Source: Symbiodinium microadriaticum
Lineage: Eukaryota > Sar > Dinophyceae > Suessiales > Symbiodiniaceae
Length of the DNA stretch: 64,000 nucleotides
Assembly: GCA_001939145.1 (NCBI GenBank)
Contig: LSRX01000822.1
Coordinates: 231,748 to 295,747, forward strand
Reading direction: 5' to 3'
The first letter of the stretch is position 1. Each line of letters opens with the position of its first letter. Below the pieces are notes generated by a model. That model saw nothing but the letters and a program-made list of their open reading frames with translations. It did no database searches and was not told the DNA's origin. The translations under genes and the position numbers were made by a program. This document shows, piece after piece, positions 36,004 to 47,447 of the stretch.

Positions 36004-37625
36004 GCTCTTTGGTTTCAGAGCATGGTACTGGCGGGTTGTGTTAAGTCGTACCGTGCTGTGTGTAGTCATACTTTTGTGCGTAGACACTGGGGGGAAGCCA
36101 TTCTGAACAAGTCCCGGCAACCGGTACAGCGACACAGCATGACACAGCATCCCACCCCACACTGCGGGGAATCACTTGCTGCTTGATGCGATGTCGCTGA
36201 TGCGTTTCTGGAGCGGGTGCTTGCTAAATCGAGCGTCTACGTGGGGAATGGCTGGTTTTGATGTGCTATTTGCTGCGATGAGACAGCTGTGTTCCGGATA
36301 GCAGTTTCCTATGAGAGCCTGCACGTGGCACTCGAAATCCTAAGTTGACGTTTGTGCCAGGAATGTGCTAGGCAGCGCGTGGCCATGGGGAAAGCGATGT
36401 GCAGCTATGTTGGTGATGTGACTTCACACGCCCTGGTGTAACTTCACGCGTTCCCGCGTGACCACGCGATGTCGCGACTTCACGCGCCCTGGGGCGACAT
36501 AACGTTACCCCTTGTAGTCGCTTTATGTCGTCCATGTCGCTCTCACTTCTTGTAGATCCGCAGCGTAACGCCAAGTCCGGACTACCACAGGTTGCCCTGC
36601 TTTGAAGGTTACCATGGCTACAGTTTAGGGTGGTCCTTGGCTGGCTGCTGCATGCCTGAGGTGAATTCTCGATTCACAGCTGGTGGCGGGAACGATGTCA
36701 AAGTGCACAAGATGAACATGTGCCTTGCTCGGCCAGGCGTGTCACCATAAATTGCCTGCTGATAGATGTCGCTGTTGTGGGATCGACACTTCACAGGATT
36801 GTTGCTAGGCTGTTAAGTTAGTTGGGTTAGGAATGGAATGTAAATTAAAGATTTCTTGTTGGCATCAACCCGAATTTTGAGTATAGGTACTCGTGATGTC
36901 ACATGTCTCGTTGTTCGCAGCCTCATGCCCCTGCTGGCATTGCAAATGTCTCAAGGTTTGACATGGCCTACAAAATGGCCACAGGTCCGGAGGAGCTGAG
37001 CTGCACTTTCGCACACCCTCGGAAGTCTCCAGGTTGTCGAGATCGTCACCTAGAAACACGGTTACGAGCGGGATCAGAGTCCGAGAACTTGCACTAGCCA
37101 GCACAAGGCGTTAGAGGATGTCAAAGGTAAGCAAGCTCCCACAAGTCTCCGAAAACAGGAGCTTCCGAACCAGATCTTCGCTGCGGTCGGCCGATCCCCA
37201 GCAACTTGTCTAGGAAGGGAGCCCTTAGTAGAGGTTTGAGGCTGATGTACATAGCGGCGTGGCGAGGCAGGGTTTGTGTCTACTTCATTGGGCTCTCTTA
37301 CACACTCAACAACCGGAACAGTTTGCATGAGGTGATGATTGATCTTGGCGCCACCTCGGTCGGCATGCGGTGACTTGGTGTCATTTGGTTTGACATGTTC
37401 GGCTCTGCAGGATTTTCGGTTTTAAGCTTTAGGAGTCATCTTGGCCGAAATGCATGCAGTTGCAGAGCAGGAACCATTGTGCCCGTCCGCATTGGTATTC
37501 TGGTCCGAGCTGATTGTACCTGGCACTTAATTCGGCCCTGCAAGCCATGGCCAGTGCGTGGACACTAGATTATTTGGAGGACAGGTTCTCCTGGCAAAAA
37601 CTGAAGCACTGAATTTCAGAGTGCT
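36004..37625. other. Probable 3' part of the SDR gene; no clear exon
   Basis: A + frame around 36190-36262 (DVADAFLERVLAKSS) resembles an SDR C-terminal segment but has an in-frame TGA just upstream and no AG acceptor, so it is not called. Nothing else is supported. Confidence 0.35.
36419..36500. repeat. Short GACTTCACGCGCCCTGG repeat
   Basis: Three imperfect units around the word CTTCACGCGCCCTGG, each followed by a C/G-rich CGTGAC or CGACAT word. Confidence 0.6.
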
Positions 37626-37627
37626 TC

Positions 37628-37860
37628 GTGCTGTTGAATGTAGGCTCAGACATGCAGGAAATTGGCGTTTGGCCTTCTCCGTCGAAAGAGACTTCTCCCT
37701 CGGCTCCAGCTGTCACAACTGCAGCTCCAGCTGCCCCAGCCGAGCCCTCGTCTGCTAGCCCGGTGCAGGAGCGACTTGGACACAACAGAACTCTCCTCAA
37801 AGGGCAGGGATCTTGCGAAAAGGATCCGGAGAGCATTTGGCCTTGGACGCATCAACGTTA
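37628..37860 (+). CDS. Candidate Pro/Ala/Ser-rich exon
   Basis: The + frame reads SDMQEIGVWPSPSKETSPSA then a low-complexity PAAPAEPSSASPVQE linker and stays open to a TAG at 37858-37860. It resembles a flexible interdomain segment. A second frame (SSKGRDLAKRIRRAFGLGR) is also plausible after 37760, implying an exon border between them. It might be part of the gene at 38612-39050, but this is not shown. Confidence 0.3.
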
Positions 37861-38611
37861 GTTCGTTTGAGTGATGCCACTCTATGAGCCACACGGCCAA
37901 GATACCCAAAGCAACACTGCAACCAGAGACGAGTTTGTAGTACCGGGAGAGAGTTATCGTTTCCCGAGGATTAGCACTTGCAGTACAGAGTGTCCCCAAT
38001 GCACAGCATGCCCCTGAGCTAAGTCGTTCCTTTGCCACCCGCGTGCCGTCACAAGTCGGAGTTGTTTCTCCACCCGAGGAGGGGTGCTCTTGCGATGTCG
38101 AAGGTGTCAAATTGTGACCCAGTTGATGCATTGCAAATTAACTAACTGGTTGTTCCAAACTGGCTTGCATGATCGACCCCAACGGTCTCTCTTTAGCCAA
38201 TGAATAAACCAAGTTGACGCTATGGATCCAACTGTTAAGCGGGTTGGGGGTCAGAAAGAATGGTCTTCGGAAGGCACCAGGGAAGTCTTCTTAGGTTTGA
38301 GTTTGAGTTGGTCGAAAGTTTCTGTGTTGTGCTTCAACATCGGGATTTACGAAATTCCTCGTGCTAGAGCCGCATTTTGTCGCAAGAGATTTTGAATCCG
38401 AATGCTGGTTTTGCAGCATGATAAGCTGCGTCCGGCGAAGTATGCCACTTTCGGCATCAAGTGGGATTGACATACCGACAATCTCCACGAGATCAGCGCA
38501 GGACAAGAGTTGCTTCTAGACAAGTGCTATACACTGTGTCGAGTCTGCATACCTGTTTGGTACTTGCATGCTACTGGTAGTGCATGTCCTCTCTATTCGG
38601 CATTTCTGAAG

Positions 38612-39050
38612 GCTGTCGCCAGAGCAGCTGGCCAAGCTCTCCAAGGCCGGGGTTTTTCATTGCAGGGAGCACAGAAAACACCTCGAGAAGTGGGAGCGAG
38701 AAAATGGAGACCGTGAAGTCGCGCTTCAAATCGATGCGATAAGTCCCTGCTGACTCCAAGCCAGAAGCGCTGCCAAAAACGGTTTCAGGGGGTTGATCGA
38801 TCATGAGCGAAAAGGCCACCATACCCTTCTCTAGGCTTTCGCAGAGATCAGAGATCACAGTGATTGCTTGGTCTCAGCTGCCTTTGGGACATTCCGCGAG
38901 GAGGAACGCAAAGCCTACCACGAGGCACGGCGAGCCCAAGCCAAGGGTCAGGCAAAAGCCGAGCCCAAGAAGCAGCTGACCAAGGCGAGCAGAAGTTCCG
39001 TCCGCAGCAAAGCAAAACTTGAAAAGTTTGTACCGGAGCCACGAGGCTGA
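38612..39050 (+). CDS. Basic Lys/Arg-rich protein, last two exons
   Basis: Exon 38612-38712 starts after CTGAAG with G and reads LSPEQLAKLSKAGVFHCREH then RKHLEKWERENGD; it ends in phase 1 at gtgaag. Exon 38878-39050 starts after TCTCAG, completes that codon and reads FGTFREEERKAYHEARRAQA, a Lys/Ala-rich stretch (KAEPKKQLTKASR) and LEKFVPEPRG, then TGA. The joined product has 90 residues here, mostly charged helix. Codons end mainly in C/G. I do not recognise a family; the composition suggests a nucleic-acid- or cytoskeleton-associated tail, which is only a guess. Upstream exons are expected. Confidence 0.6.
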
Positions 39051-40076
39051 AAGACGCCAGATTCAAGAAGAGCAGCGCAAGGCATGGGCATGTTACAATT
39101 AGCTCATTTCGTAAACATTCGACGGCCATTCTAGTACCACGCTCGTGACCATCTTTCTTTTGCACCGTGTCCCTCTACCGTGTTGGGAGGTCAAGGAAGC
39201 TTCTAAAGATGACGGCAAGGAGGCAATCACTTTCGCTTTCGGCCCGACGGCCCTATGGGTGGATTTAGTACGACTACTAGCTCCGTAAAGCATGTAGTTT
39301 GGTCGGTGAGTCTTGCCTGACACCTCCTTGTATCTGTCTATGTCAGGACTCAGGCTCCTCGCAACAACAGCTGAAAATCCTACTTTAAGCCTCAGGTTTG
39401 AAACCTTGTTTGCAGGATGTCGCCGATTAATCGTTTCCCCCTTTCATGAAACACCCCGATCCTCCCGAAATCATCCCTGCCCTTTAAAACCTATTCTGAA
39501 TTAGGGGGGGGGGGTTTAGGGTTTAAGGTTGAGGGTGTACAGTGAGCCTCCCTGGTTGACAGCTGTCGGTCTTTTCTCAGCTGCGACGGCCTGTCTGCAG
39601 CTCGGTCAGTGAGCGTGGCTGTCCGAAGCCTGCCTCACACTTTCCTAAATCTGCAGGCCTGACTGCCTGTCTGTCTGACAGGACTAAGTCAGGTTTCACA
39701 GGCCCTCTCTGAGCCTGCCTGTGCGGAGCGGCCGTACTTGTACCCAACTCTGGCAGTAGAGATAAAAAATACCCCCTAATAATCAAAACACTTTCCGAGT
39801 ATCTATTGGGGGGTAGGGATTACCTTTGATCTTTTGTGTCACGCATGCGGGGTTGCTTGAGCATGTCGCTATCTGCCATTTGCAATTCGCTTCCCGTTGG
39901 GCTCCGGTTCCTGTTCTGCTACTGTTTCCTTCCTATGATGCTTCACAAGAGCAGCAAGAATTAAACCTGCGTCCAGGCCTCCCTCCAGTCGGCTCGGCCT
40001 TATTTCCTAGTGTCATCTAGAGCCGGTCTACAAAGCTTATTGCCGGGTTTCATCTGTAATAACCCATGTCATTCAG
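39051..40076. other. No gene supported
   Basis: Contains the interstitial telomere-like repeat at 39501-39536 and a CTGCCTGTCTG-rich segment near 39590-39720. No coding exon is supported. Confidence 0.5.
39501..39536. repeat. Interstitial TTTAGGG-type repeat with G run
   Basis: A run of at least ten G, then TTTAGGGTTTAAGG and TTGAGGG: one perfect and about two degenerate TTTAGGG units, opposite in orientation to the copy at 19364. Confidence 0.55.
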
Positions 40077-40338
40077 GACGACAAACTCCTAGCGGATCTG
40101 AAGCTGCAAGGTTTGTCCGAGGACCAGGCCAGCTTGTGCTGCGTTTGCTCCCTTCGCAGAAATTCTAGCCGAAAGGCCTTCAGATGACTCGCCAGGCACG
40201 CGCTGTGATGTTAGAGATGAGAAAAAATGTGGAGCTGGATGACGACGAGTTTGACGAAGATGGAGTAGAGGATTTCCCGACTTCCGTCCGCCGATGGATG
40301 AACGAGCAGCCGCAAACCCTGGCGGAGGACAGTTGCTG
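40077..40338 (+). CDS. Two-exon segment, acidic unknown protein
   Basis: Exon 40077-40127 starts after ATTCAG with G and reads DDKLLADLKLQGLSEDQ, ending in phase 0 at a GC donor. Exon 40196 onward starts after GCCAG with G, in phase 0, and reads ARAVMLEMRKNVELDDDEFD then EDGVEDFPTSVRRWMNEQ, ending at a TGA (40336-40338) or at a gt a few bases before. The join is clean and both acceptors are AG|G. The protein has an acidic Asp/Glu patch. No family was recognised. Confidence 0.45.
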
Positions 40339-40741
40339 ACCTTGAGCTTGTTACTTGCCGAGATTCTGCATTCAGCAGCTTTCAGGGGCGATGCCGATGT
40401 TTTTGCGGGTCAGGACCCAATGAGAGACTTCAACATGCAGGCGCCAACTCATATAAACATCACAAAGAGATTCTGCAGCCCAGTGTTTGCTTGATCCGCT
40501 TGCTGTGCACAGCATTTTGAACCTTTGCTCACTTTGACAGGTTCGCTTCCAGGGACATGTGGACACCACGCCCACCGATCATTTAGGCTGGCTGTGGCCG
40601 AAGTGGTGTGCTTTCGAGCTTCGGATTGATTGTTGAGGTCTGACAGCTGCTCCAAAATACCACAGACTGAACCACTCATAGTGCGATCTTCAAGGCTTGC
40701 TTCTGTTTCCGAGAGGTTGCCTTCTACGGATCCTCTTCGAG

Positions 40742-41048
40742 GAGGCATGCTGTACCTGCATCAGCGAAGCTGCGGCCAGCAAAAAGAAACTCCAGCACCA
40801 CAGCAGCACGTTGGCAGCCGACTTTGCGCCACAACAGTTCCTGCTGTCCGCCTGGCCACTGCTCAGGCCTATGGCTATTGCCAAGAAGCTGGAAAAGCCG
40901 CTTACAAGATGGGCGCCGTTACTAAAGGCCTTGTATCGAAAGACTCTTGCAAGCAAAGACACATGTTTTCAAAGGACTGGAGCAACAGGGGACTGTGCAT
41001 CTGTTCTGCGACTCACACTCGCCACTAGTGAGGACATGAGCCCAATGT
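40742..41048 (+). CDS. Candidate helical exon, unknown protein
   Basis: After TTCGAG the + frame starts with G and reads EACCTCISEAAASKKKLQHH, then FLLSAWPLLRPMAIAKKLEK and WAPLLKALYRK, and stays open to a TAG at 41046-41048. Third positions are mostly C/G. The segment looks helical and partly hydrophobic. The exon end is not fixed. Competing frames on + and - are also open, so strand and frame are moderately uncertain. No family was recognised. Confidence 0.35.
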
Positions 41049-41128
41049 AGATCCATTGCAGTTGTAAGGATTTCTGAGATCGGCGATGAAATTGGCGATC
41101 CTTTCCAGGCTCGAATGCCCGAATTAAA

Positions 41129-41686
41129 TTGGACCATGGATTGGACTCGGACTGCAGTTGTCTTGATGCAGGCTGCTGATGTTGTTTGCTCGGCTTCTCA
41201 GACCGCAGCCGGATCTGCAGCGACAGCCGCTAGTGCCAAAGAAGCGGAAGGATCTGACAGCTGCACGAGTAGCTGACCGTGCAGTGTACACACGATGCTG
41301 AAGTGCTCACTCATCAAACCTCGGGCAGGAGCTATCGCCATGGTTGGCTGCTTAGTCGGGCTGCGGGAAGCAGATCTTGTCGAAGACGACGAGCTTCTTC
41401 AAGGGTGCCCCGATTGCACGGTAGTTTTGTGTGTACAGTGCACATCGGCACACAGTACCTGTCAGAAGCAGTTGCTTGCTCTTTGCTGTGGATTTGCCGC
41501 ACAGTCATCAGGTGCAGACGAATGCCGTTCGAGAACGAGCGTCCAATCGTCCTTGAAAAGTTCATGGAGGACCTGCTCGCAGCACGAAACGTTCCCACGT
41601 GCATCACACGATGGCTGCTGTATCTCGTGACCTTCTACTTCCAGGACCTAGACGAGGATGAGGACGATGAAGATGAGGATGACTAG
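41129..41686 (+). CDS. Unknown protein with acidic C-terminal tail, three candidate exons
   Basis: Candidate pieces: 41129-41275 (RTAVVLMQAADVVCSASQ, then an Ala/Ser-rich run), 41333-41409 (AIAMVGCLVGLREADLVEDD) and a clear last exon 41518-41686, which starts after GTGCAG and reads RMPFENERPIVLEKFMEDLL, then CITRWLLYLVTFYFQDL and a run of eleven-plus acidic residues before TAG. The last exon has good codon bias and a hydrophobic segment followed by the acidic tail. No family was recognised. That the three pieces form one gene is inferred from order. Confidence 0.4.
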
Positions 41687-42535
41687 TAACTAGCTCTCGC
41701 GGACTTGTTTGTGCAGACATGTTCCGCCGGGAAAAAGAGCACAGCAACCTTCGACACATTCATTCAACTTTCCGAGATACAAAATGCAGGCATGGCAGAT
41801 CGTAACAATCTGTAGCCATACCGTCACACTTTGGCGGCCGTGTTCCGGGGTCAATGCGCAGCGCCAGTCTACAGTGGTGTAGGTCACGACCTTGACTATC
41901 GAGCCTTCTCTCGAGGTTGGCCGTTCACTTCTTGGGCAACTTGGCTGACACACCCTGGCATCGCTGCATGCGGAGTGGCAACACTTATCGGTGATTCAGT
42001 GATGGGGTCATTTGTGCAGAAGCCCAGCCGGGTTTTCCGTCGCGCAGAGAGGCTACAACCTGATGACCTATGGCTTTGCATTGGCGGCTCCGTTACTGGG
42101 AGGAATCAAGTCCCGAATCTGACTAGAGGGTCGGGCAGATGTGTCAGGTTTCTGCCTGACTACAAGAACAATGTCAACAAGGAGAAAAGCTCCTGAGCGC
42201 ATCTGAGCAGCGATGTTGCACAGACTGGTCCCGAAGACCGGGTACTCATTGGCAGTTAATGCGCCTCCCGAGTGGGCAGCTAGCAATCAGAGTCCTCAAG
42301 CTCAGAACCAGTGGATTCTCGCAAACAGCTGCCATGTGCTGTACTCGTAGCAAGAAGAGCTAGCTGTCGGCCAGGGACTGCTCCTATTGCAGCCACAGAG
42401 GTTGCAGGTCATGCCAGGTTTCAAAGAGGAGAGCCACCAATATGCAATTGGGCATGCGGCCCTCTGAATCGTTCATGAAGACTAGATCAGGGGGAAGGGC
42501 TACGTTGTTCAGCGAGTTCCAAGTTTCCGTTGCAG

Positions 42536-42964
42536 GCCGGGGTTCTTCGACCAGACAGCGAAGTCATGTTGAAGCCCATGAGCGACGCAACATTTGCCGA
42601 GGCTCCGGAACTTCAGCATATTTCAGGACAGAACGACAGGGCTTGGATGCCTCGTGGAAGGTGCTTCGCATTCGGCAGCTCTACATCGAGGGGAAGGCTG
42701 CGCAGGGCAGCGAGGTGTTGCACCGAAGCTCCACTCATGTCGCGTTACAATACTGAACCCACGTGTGTTGCAATCGACGCTCCCCGGCTCCTAGCTCACA
42801 TCAGCTAATGGAAGATAATGTGGAACAAGGATGTTTTCTTGTTCCTGGAGGATGCACGGCTGCAAAGAGCGCGGGGCGAGGCAGTCACCTCGACAGCGGC
42901 AGCGGCAACACTGTTTTTCATGTTCTTCGATGACTTTCCATATTTCCGAGCGAAATCATGCTGA
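42536..42964 (+). CDS. Unknown protein, two candidate exons
   Basis: Exon 42536-42660 starts after TTGCAG with G and reads AGVLRPDSEVMLKPMSDATF then APELQHISGQNDRAWMP, ending at AAG|gtgctt in phase 2. Exon 42830-42964 starts after ACAAG with G and reads DVFLFLEDARLQRARGEAV, then TAAAATLFFMFFDDFPYFR and a TGA. Their phases do not join directly, so an intermediate exon is needed or they belong to separate genes. Both have C/G-biased codons. No family was recognised. Confidence 0.4.
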
Positions 42965-43924
42965 CAGATCACATGGAGATTCTCCTCGAGCACATCCTTG
43001 TTTAGCTTATTCAGCTCGACTCAGGTTGAGGTGAGTGGGTTTCCTGGCTCGCCGAGCCCTCAAAGCTTGTTTGCTTTTCATTTCATTTCGCCTCGACACA
43101 CCCCAGGCTGTCTGTCTTGAACGGCAAGCTCACTCTTCGGCCCGACAGCTGATGCGGAACTTCCTTGTTTTCGTTCGCTTCAGCCTCTCATGATCAAAGG
43201 TCGGAAAGCTGGAATCACCAGCCCGCATGGCACAGGTGGGTCCAAGCACATCTCTTGTCGCCCTTGCTTACATAGCAGTCAGGCAGAGCGGAAGCAAAGA
43301 AGAGGCGAGGAGTTCATGTTTTCAGGAGCTCCAACAGGGCAGGCATCCGCACGTGATCAAGCACTCTGAGGGTGGGGTGGTTTGCATGCGAACGGGACGA
43401 CCAGGGGTTTTGCTCACGTGAGTGGGATGATTGGCTGAGATTCTTGGCATGCAGGCTCCAGGCATTTTTTCTTGCATGAATTCGAGCAGGTGTTCCTGTA
43501 CCGAGATTCAGCAAATTCCAAATGGGCCCCAGCCTGAGAACCATATCCATCGCAGTTCCATCGCATTGCATGTCTTCTTGACCGCCGGAGTCGCTGGAGG
43601 TTCTTGGCCTCGAGCTAGGCGATGGCCATTCTCGCATGGCGCATGTGCACAGAGCTTACACCGGAGTTGGCTGAAGCTGTGGCTTCACAATCATGTTGAC
43701 GAGACATGTGCCTGTGTGACCACAGAAAAGAGCAAACTGGAAGTCTTGTCAAACGCGGAGTCGCCTCTGACGCTGACGACTTACGGATCAATTCGCGACA
43801 CGGCACGACAAAATGGCGAAAAGACTCGAATGACTCGATCGGCGAAAACACTGATCAACCAGAAACAAGCTTGGGCACAATGCCTCCGAAAGTAAGATGA
43901 AAGATTCGCATCGAGGAGGACGAC

Positions 43925-44345
43925 GCAGCAGCCCGGAGCATAGAAAACCCGCAAGACTCGGGGACGAAGACCCAGGGCACAGATACCCCGAAGACCAGGT
44001 CGACATGGCGACTCGGGGCGTGGATACCCTGCAAGACCGTGGGATAGATACCCCGCAAGCCAACTTGCTTCGCCACGAGGTAGATATGGCAACTCGGGGA
44101 ATGGATACCCAAGCCAACTAGCTTCGCCACAGAGAGGTCCATATAGCATCTCGGGGCATGGAAACCCTGCAAGCCAAAAGCCTTCGCCACGAAGAGGTCA
44201 ATACAGCATATGGATACCACGCAAGACCAGGAGATGGACACCCCACAAGCCAACAAGCTGCGCCACGAAGAGGGCAGTATAGCAACTCGGGGCATGGATA
44301 CCCCAGAAAAAAAGGGAGAATGGATAGCCCGCAAGCCCGGCGCGG
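43925..44345. repeat. ~60 bp minisatellite
   Basis: About six diverged units with core GGGGCATGGATACCCCGCAA, GCCAACTAGCTTCGCCACGA and GAGGTCGATATAGCAACTC. Reverse-strand frames up to 159 codons with repeated GVSIP-like peptides are translations of the array. Confidence 0.9.
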
Positions 44346-44850
44346 TCGGACTTCATAGGGCTGGACCACACAGATAGGAGCGCATCAGCCCAGACAGCCG
44401 CAGACCTTAGTGCCTTTGCTGGGGTCCCAGAGGGAAAGAGTCGCTGCAAGGAAAGGCAAACAAACCACCAACCTTGGTTGCCTCGCTAAGGTACACTTCC
44501 TTGGAGTCACCTGGCGAGGGTCTGGTTTGGGAAGTTGATTGTCACGTCCTCGGCGAGAAAATAACTGCAAAGCCAGTGACTTCAATTCAAGTCAGGTGGC
44601 GATCGTTGGCTGCCATTTTTGCCTGCGTAGTGGGCTTGGTCCTGGCACATCCTGTGCGCAAAGACTGGCTTCAAGCATGCCGTGTTGTCCCAAGGACCGT
44701 GCGGACTGCAACCCCCTCGACCTTCCAAGGACGGACCCACTAACTGCAGACGATGCTTCGTGAAGTGGCTACATGCTGAAGTCAGGCTCACCTTTCGATG
44801 TCATGATGTGCTAAATCGGTAGAGATCTACATCAGCAGCACTTGTCGCAG

Positions 44851-45074
44851 GACATCTGTACATGCCAAAATTGGCCAAACAGCACCTTCCCATCAAGCCT
44901 GGTCTGGAAATGCCAGGTGACGACGCATCGGCTCACACTGCGCCCAAGTCAAAGCGCTCCCGTGCAAAGAGCGATGAGAAAGGAAAGCGCTCTGCAAAAG
45001 ATTCCAGCAAGGAAAGCGTGGTGCGAGAAGCTGACATGCTTACTGTTTGTGCACATAGGCCCAGGCTGCCCAAG
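44851..45074 (+). CDS. Lys/Ser-rich exon of an unknown protein
   Basis: The exon follows GTCGCAG and reads from GACATCTG into LYMPKLAKQHLPIKPGLEMP, then a basic stretch KSKRSRAKSDEKGKRSAKDS, then VVREADMLTVCAHRPRLPK, ending in phase 0 at AAG|gtgggt. Codon bias and both borders are good. A Met at 44862 could be a start if the exon is first. The basic Lys/Ser composition suits a nuclear or nucleic-acid-binding tail, but no domain is visible. Confidence 0.5.
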
Positions 45075-45366
45075 GTGGGTCGACAGACGACAGCTTGAAG
45101 TTGGCTTATGCATCGAAAGATGCTGCCGGCAGATTGTCCCGATTTGAAATCAGTTCTAGCTGCTAGCCGCTAGCCGGAGTCATGAGAAGCGGCACATGAT
45201 CGTTTAGTTTGGCTTGATGATAGATGGTGACGTTAGGCAGCACTCCACAACAACGGCTCAAATTTTAACATGTTAACCCGTAAGAGTGACCACCCTGCAC
45301 CCCTCCAAGGGGACGAAGCCCACACTTAGAAGCCTTGGCTTACCTTGCTGTATCAGTTGGTTGCAG

Positions 45367-46404
45367 CCATGGCTTGGAACCTCTGTCGAAGCCTTCTGAG
45401 GCATCCGAACAGGAGTCAGATCGTTCTGACAAAACTTCTTCTGCTGAGGGTTGTGATGGTCAAGTGTTCGGAAGACGAACCCCGCAAGTGCTGACTTATA
45501 TTTCGCTTGGCCTGTCTTGGTCTCTCATCCTGCACTTGCAAAATGCCGCTGCGCGCGGCTTCTTCACAATACAACCGCGGCAAGCTTGCATCTCTGTTTT
45601 GTGTCGGCACGTCTCATGGAGCTAGCCAAGCTTGGAAGAAGCATAGTTTGCAGGCGCACGTTGCCACCTAGTCTTCCCCAACTTGCAGCGCTAAGCCTGA
45701 CTCTCAAGGACATGATGAAATTCGCTGGGTGTAAGGCACTTCTTCAAAGCCCAGCTTCACTGCAAAGGTCCCTATGGCTTAGCAGCTCGGCATTTTGCTG
45801 AAGCAGCACCCAGTCTGTCGCAGGCATGGGATGAGAACTTACTAAGCATCCTGCAACCTGCAAAGCCCCTGAAGAGTGCAGGATGCTGAGAGGGCCCTTG
45901 GCTCAATCAAGGCTGAAGAGAGCACGTTAGCAAGAGTCGGGTTCGGGATGCAGGCTCGCCACAGGCCGGCAGTAGACTCAGCTGGCCAGGCAACAATGCA
46001 AGCCCAGAAGAAGGCCAGCTCAGCTCGTTTTGGGTTTTGTCAGAGTTCATGCAGACTTCCCAGTAAAGATGCAGTGCATGTCACAGGTCGCACAAATACA
46101 TCTCTCCAAAGCCCAGAAGCGCAACTTTCCTGGCAACATCAGGAAGTGCCCCAAAGCATCGACCAAGGGAGCAGAGCAGGGAGCAGACAGTCCCCGCGAC
46201 TCCGAAGGTACAAGCTCATGGGCGGCAGACCGGAGTTTCACAATGCACGGCGCTCTTCGCGATCCAACGCTCTCCGAACGGGTCTGCCTGGCAACGAGGT
46301 GGATCGCAACAGGTACGGACGCATCTTCGAGCTACGCCCTTCTGGCTTGAGGGCGGCGGTTGAAATGCTTATCGGATCTTGGCATTTAGCAGCATGCAAG
46401 CCCT
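45367..46404 (+). CDS. Candidate exons, unknown protein(s)
   Basis: Three pieces. 45367-45463: after GTTGCAG, HGLEPLSKPSEASEQESDRS and a Ser/Asp-rich continuation, ending before gtgttc. 45665-45760: LPQLAALSLTLKDMMKFAG. 45877 to about 45990: VQDAERALGSIKAEESTLAR then a basic part, ending at a GC. From 46000 to 46404 two + frames are both open (one with GNEVDRNRYGRIFELRPSG), so the exon structure cannot be fixed. No family was recognised and the pieces may belong to different genes. Confidence 0.3.
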
Positions 46405-46681
46405 GAGGCCATGGCACAGCTTTGAAATTGTCATAACGTGGCGGCCTTATCGTGATCAGTTGTCCTGAGCCGCGTGTGCCTCGGCTCCTCCTAAGCACAG
46501 TGCTGCCGAATGATGCTTGAACGCATCTACATGAGCCGCAGGTCATCCAAGAATAATTGCTGGGTCGTTGTGAAAAACAAAAGTGCGGTGCCAAGACTGT
46601 ACGTAGGCAACTTGCAGATAGCGGTTGCTAGGTCGCACACAGCCAGGCACATCTAAGAGTCAGGAGTTCAGGAATTGTCCA

Positions 46682-47447
46682 GGGGAGTCTTGCATCAAGG
46701 CTGGCGTCATCGAACTGTCATTCGGTCCCATGCCGGCAACGTGGGCTACCGCGGCGCACCAGGGCAGGACAGAGTACAGAAGTTCTTTGCGGGGCGTTGC
46801 ATTGCAGTTACTGGCCGCCTCGATGAAAATGTCCTTTGTGGAAGCTATCTTTGCAGCAGCTGAGGCACTGAAAAAGTCCGAAGCTGCCACGTACGCAATT
46901 GTCACCACCTCAGCTTCTCTGCCCGGCAACACTCCCAGTCGCTAGGGCATGGCGAGTTTGGGAGTTCACTTTGAGCTCCGGCCCTGAACTAGAAAGATTT
47001 CTTAACAGGTGTACAGGAAATTTACCAGCACAACTAGTTTGGCGGCGCTTAGCAACGAGGGGGGAGGATCACAGGCTCTCGCGGGTGCTGCACAGCCTGC
47101 AGACGACGAGAGTAGGACAAGGGAAGCAGCTCTAACGTCCAAAATTATGCCCGCCGCGCTGATACTGCACAAGGGCAGACAAGGAAAGGCTTTCGCGAGA
47201 GCGAGGCGACAAGCCTCCCACGTTGGAGAACAAACAGGGAAAGATCCGAAGTCCACTGCGCAATCCGGACTGGAGTCTGGGGTGTTCGAAGACTGACACT
47301 TCGCGGCACGAGGACACGAAGAACCATCGTTTGCACAGCCAAGGGCCTGAACATTGCGAAGAAGCTGCGTCGACTTGGCATCAAGCTCAGATCGTGCCGG
47401 CTGACAGTGACAACCACCCGCGCATCATCACGCTTCCAAGTTCTATG
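46682..47447 (+). CDS. Candidate exons, unknown protein(s)
   Basis: 46682-46944 is open to TAG and reads ESCIKAGVIELSFGPMPATW and later KMSFVEAIFAAAEALKKSEA with C/G-biased codons. 47009-47296 starts after TTAACAG with G and reads VYRKFTSTTSLAALSNEGGG, then basic Arg/Ala-rich sequence, to TGA. Just downstream another + frame (47299-47430) reads RRTIVCTAKGLNIAKKLRRL. These look like exons, but phases between them were not reconciled and no family was recognised. Confidence 0.35.

Noticed and set aside
36187..36262. SDR C-terminal exon (DVADAFLERVL)
   Set aside because: An in-frame TGA lies directly upstream and no AG acceptor separates it from the segment.
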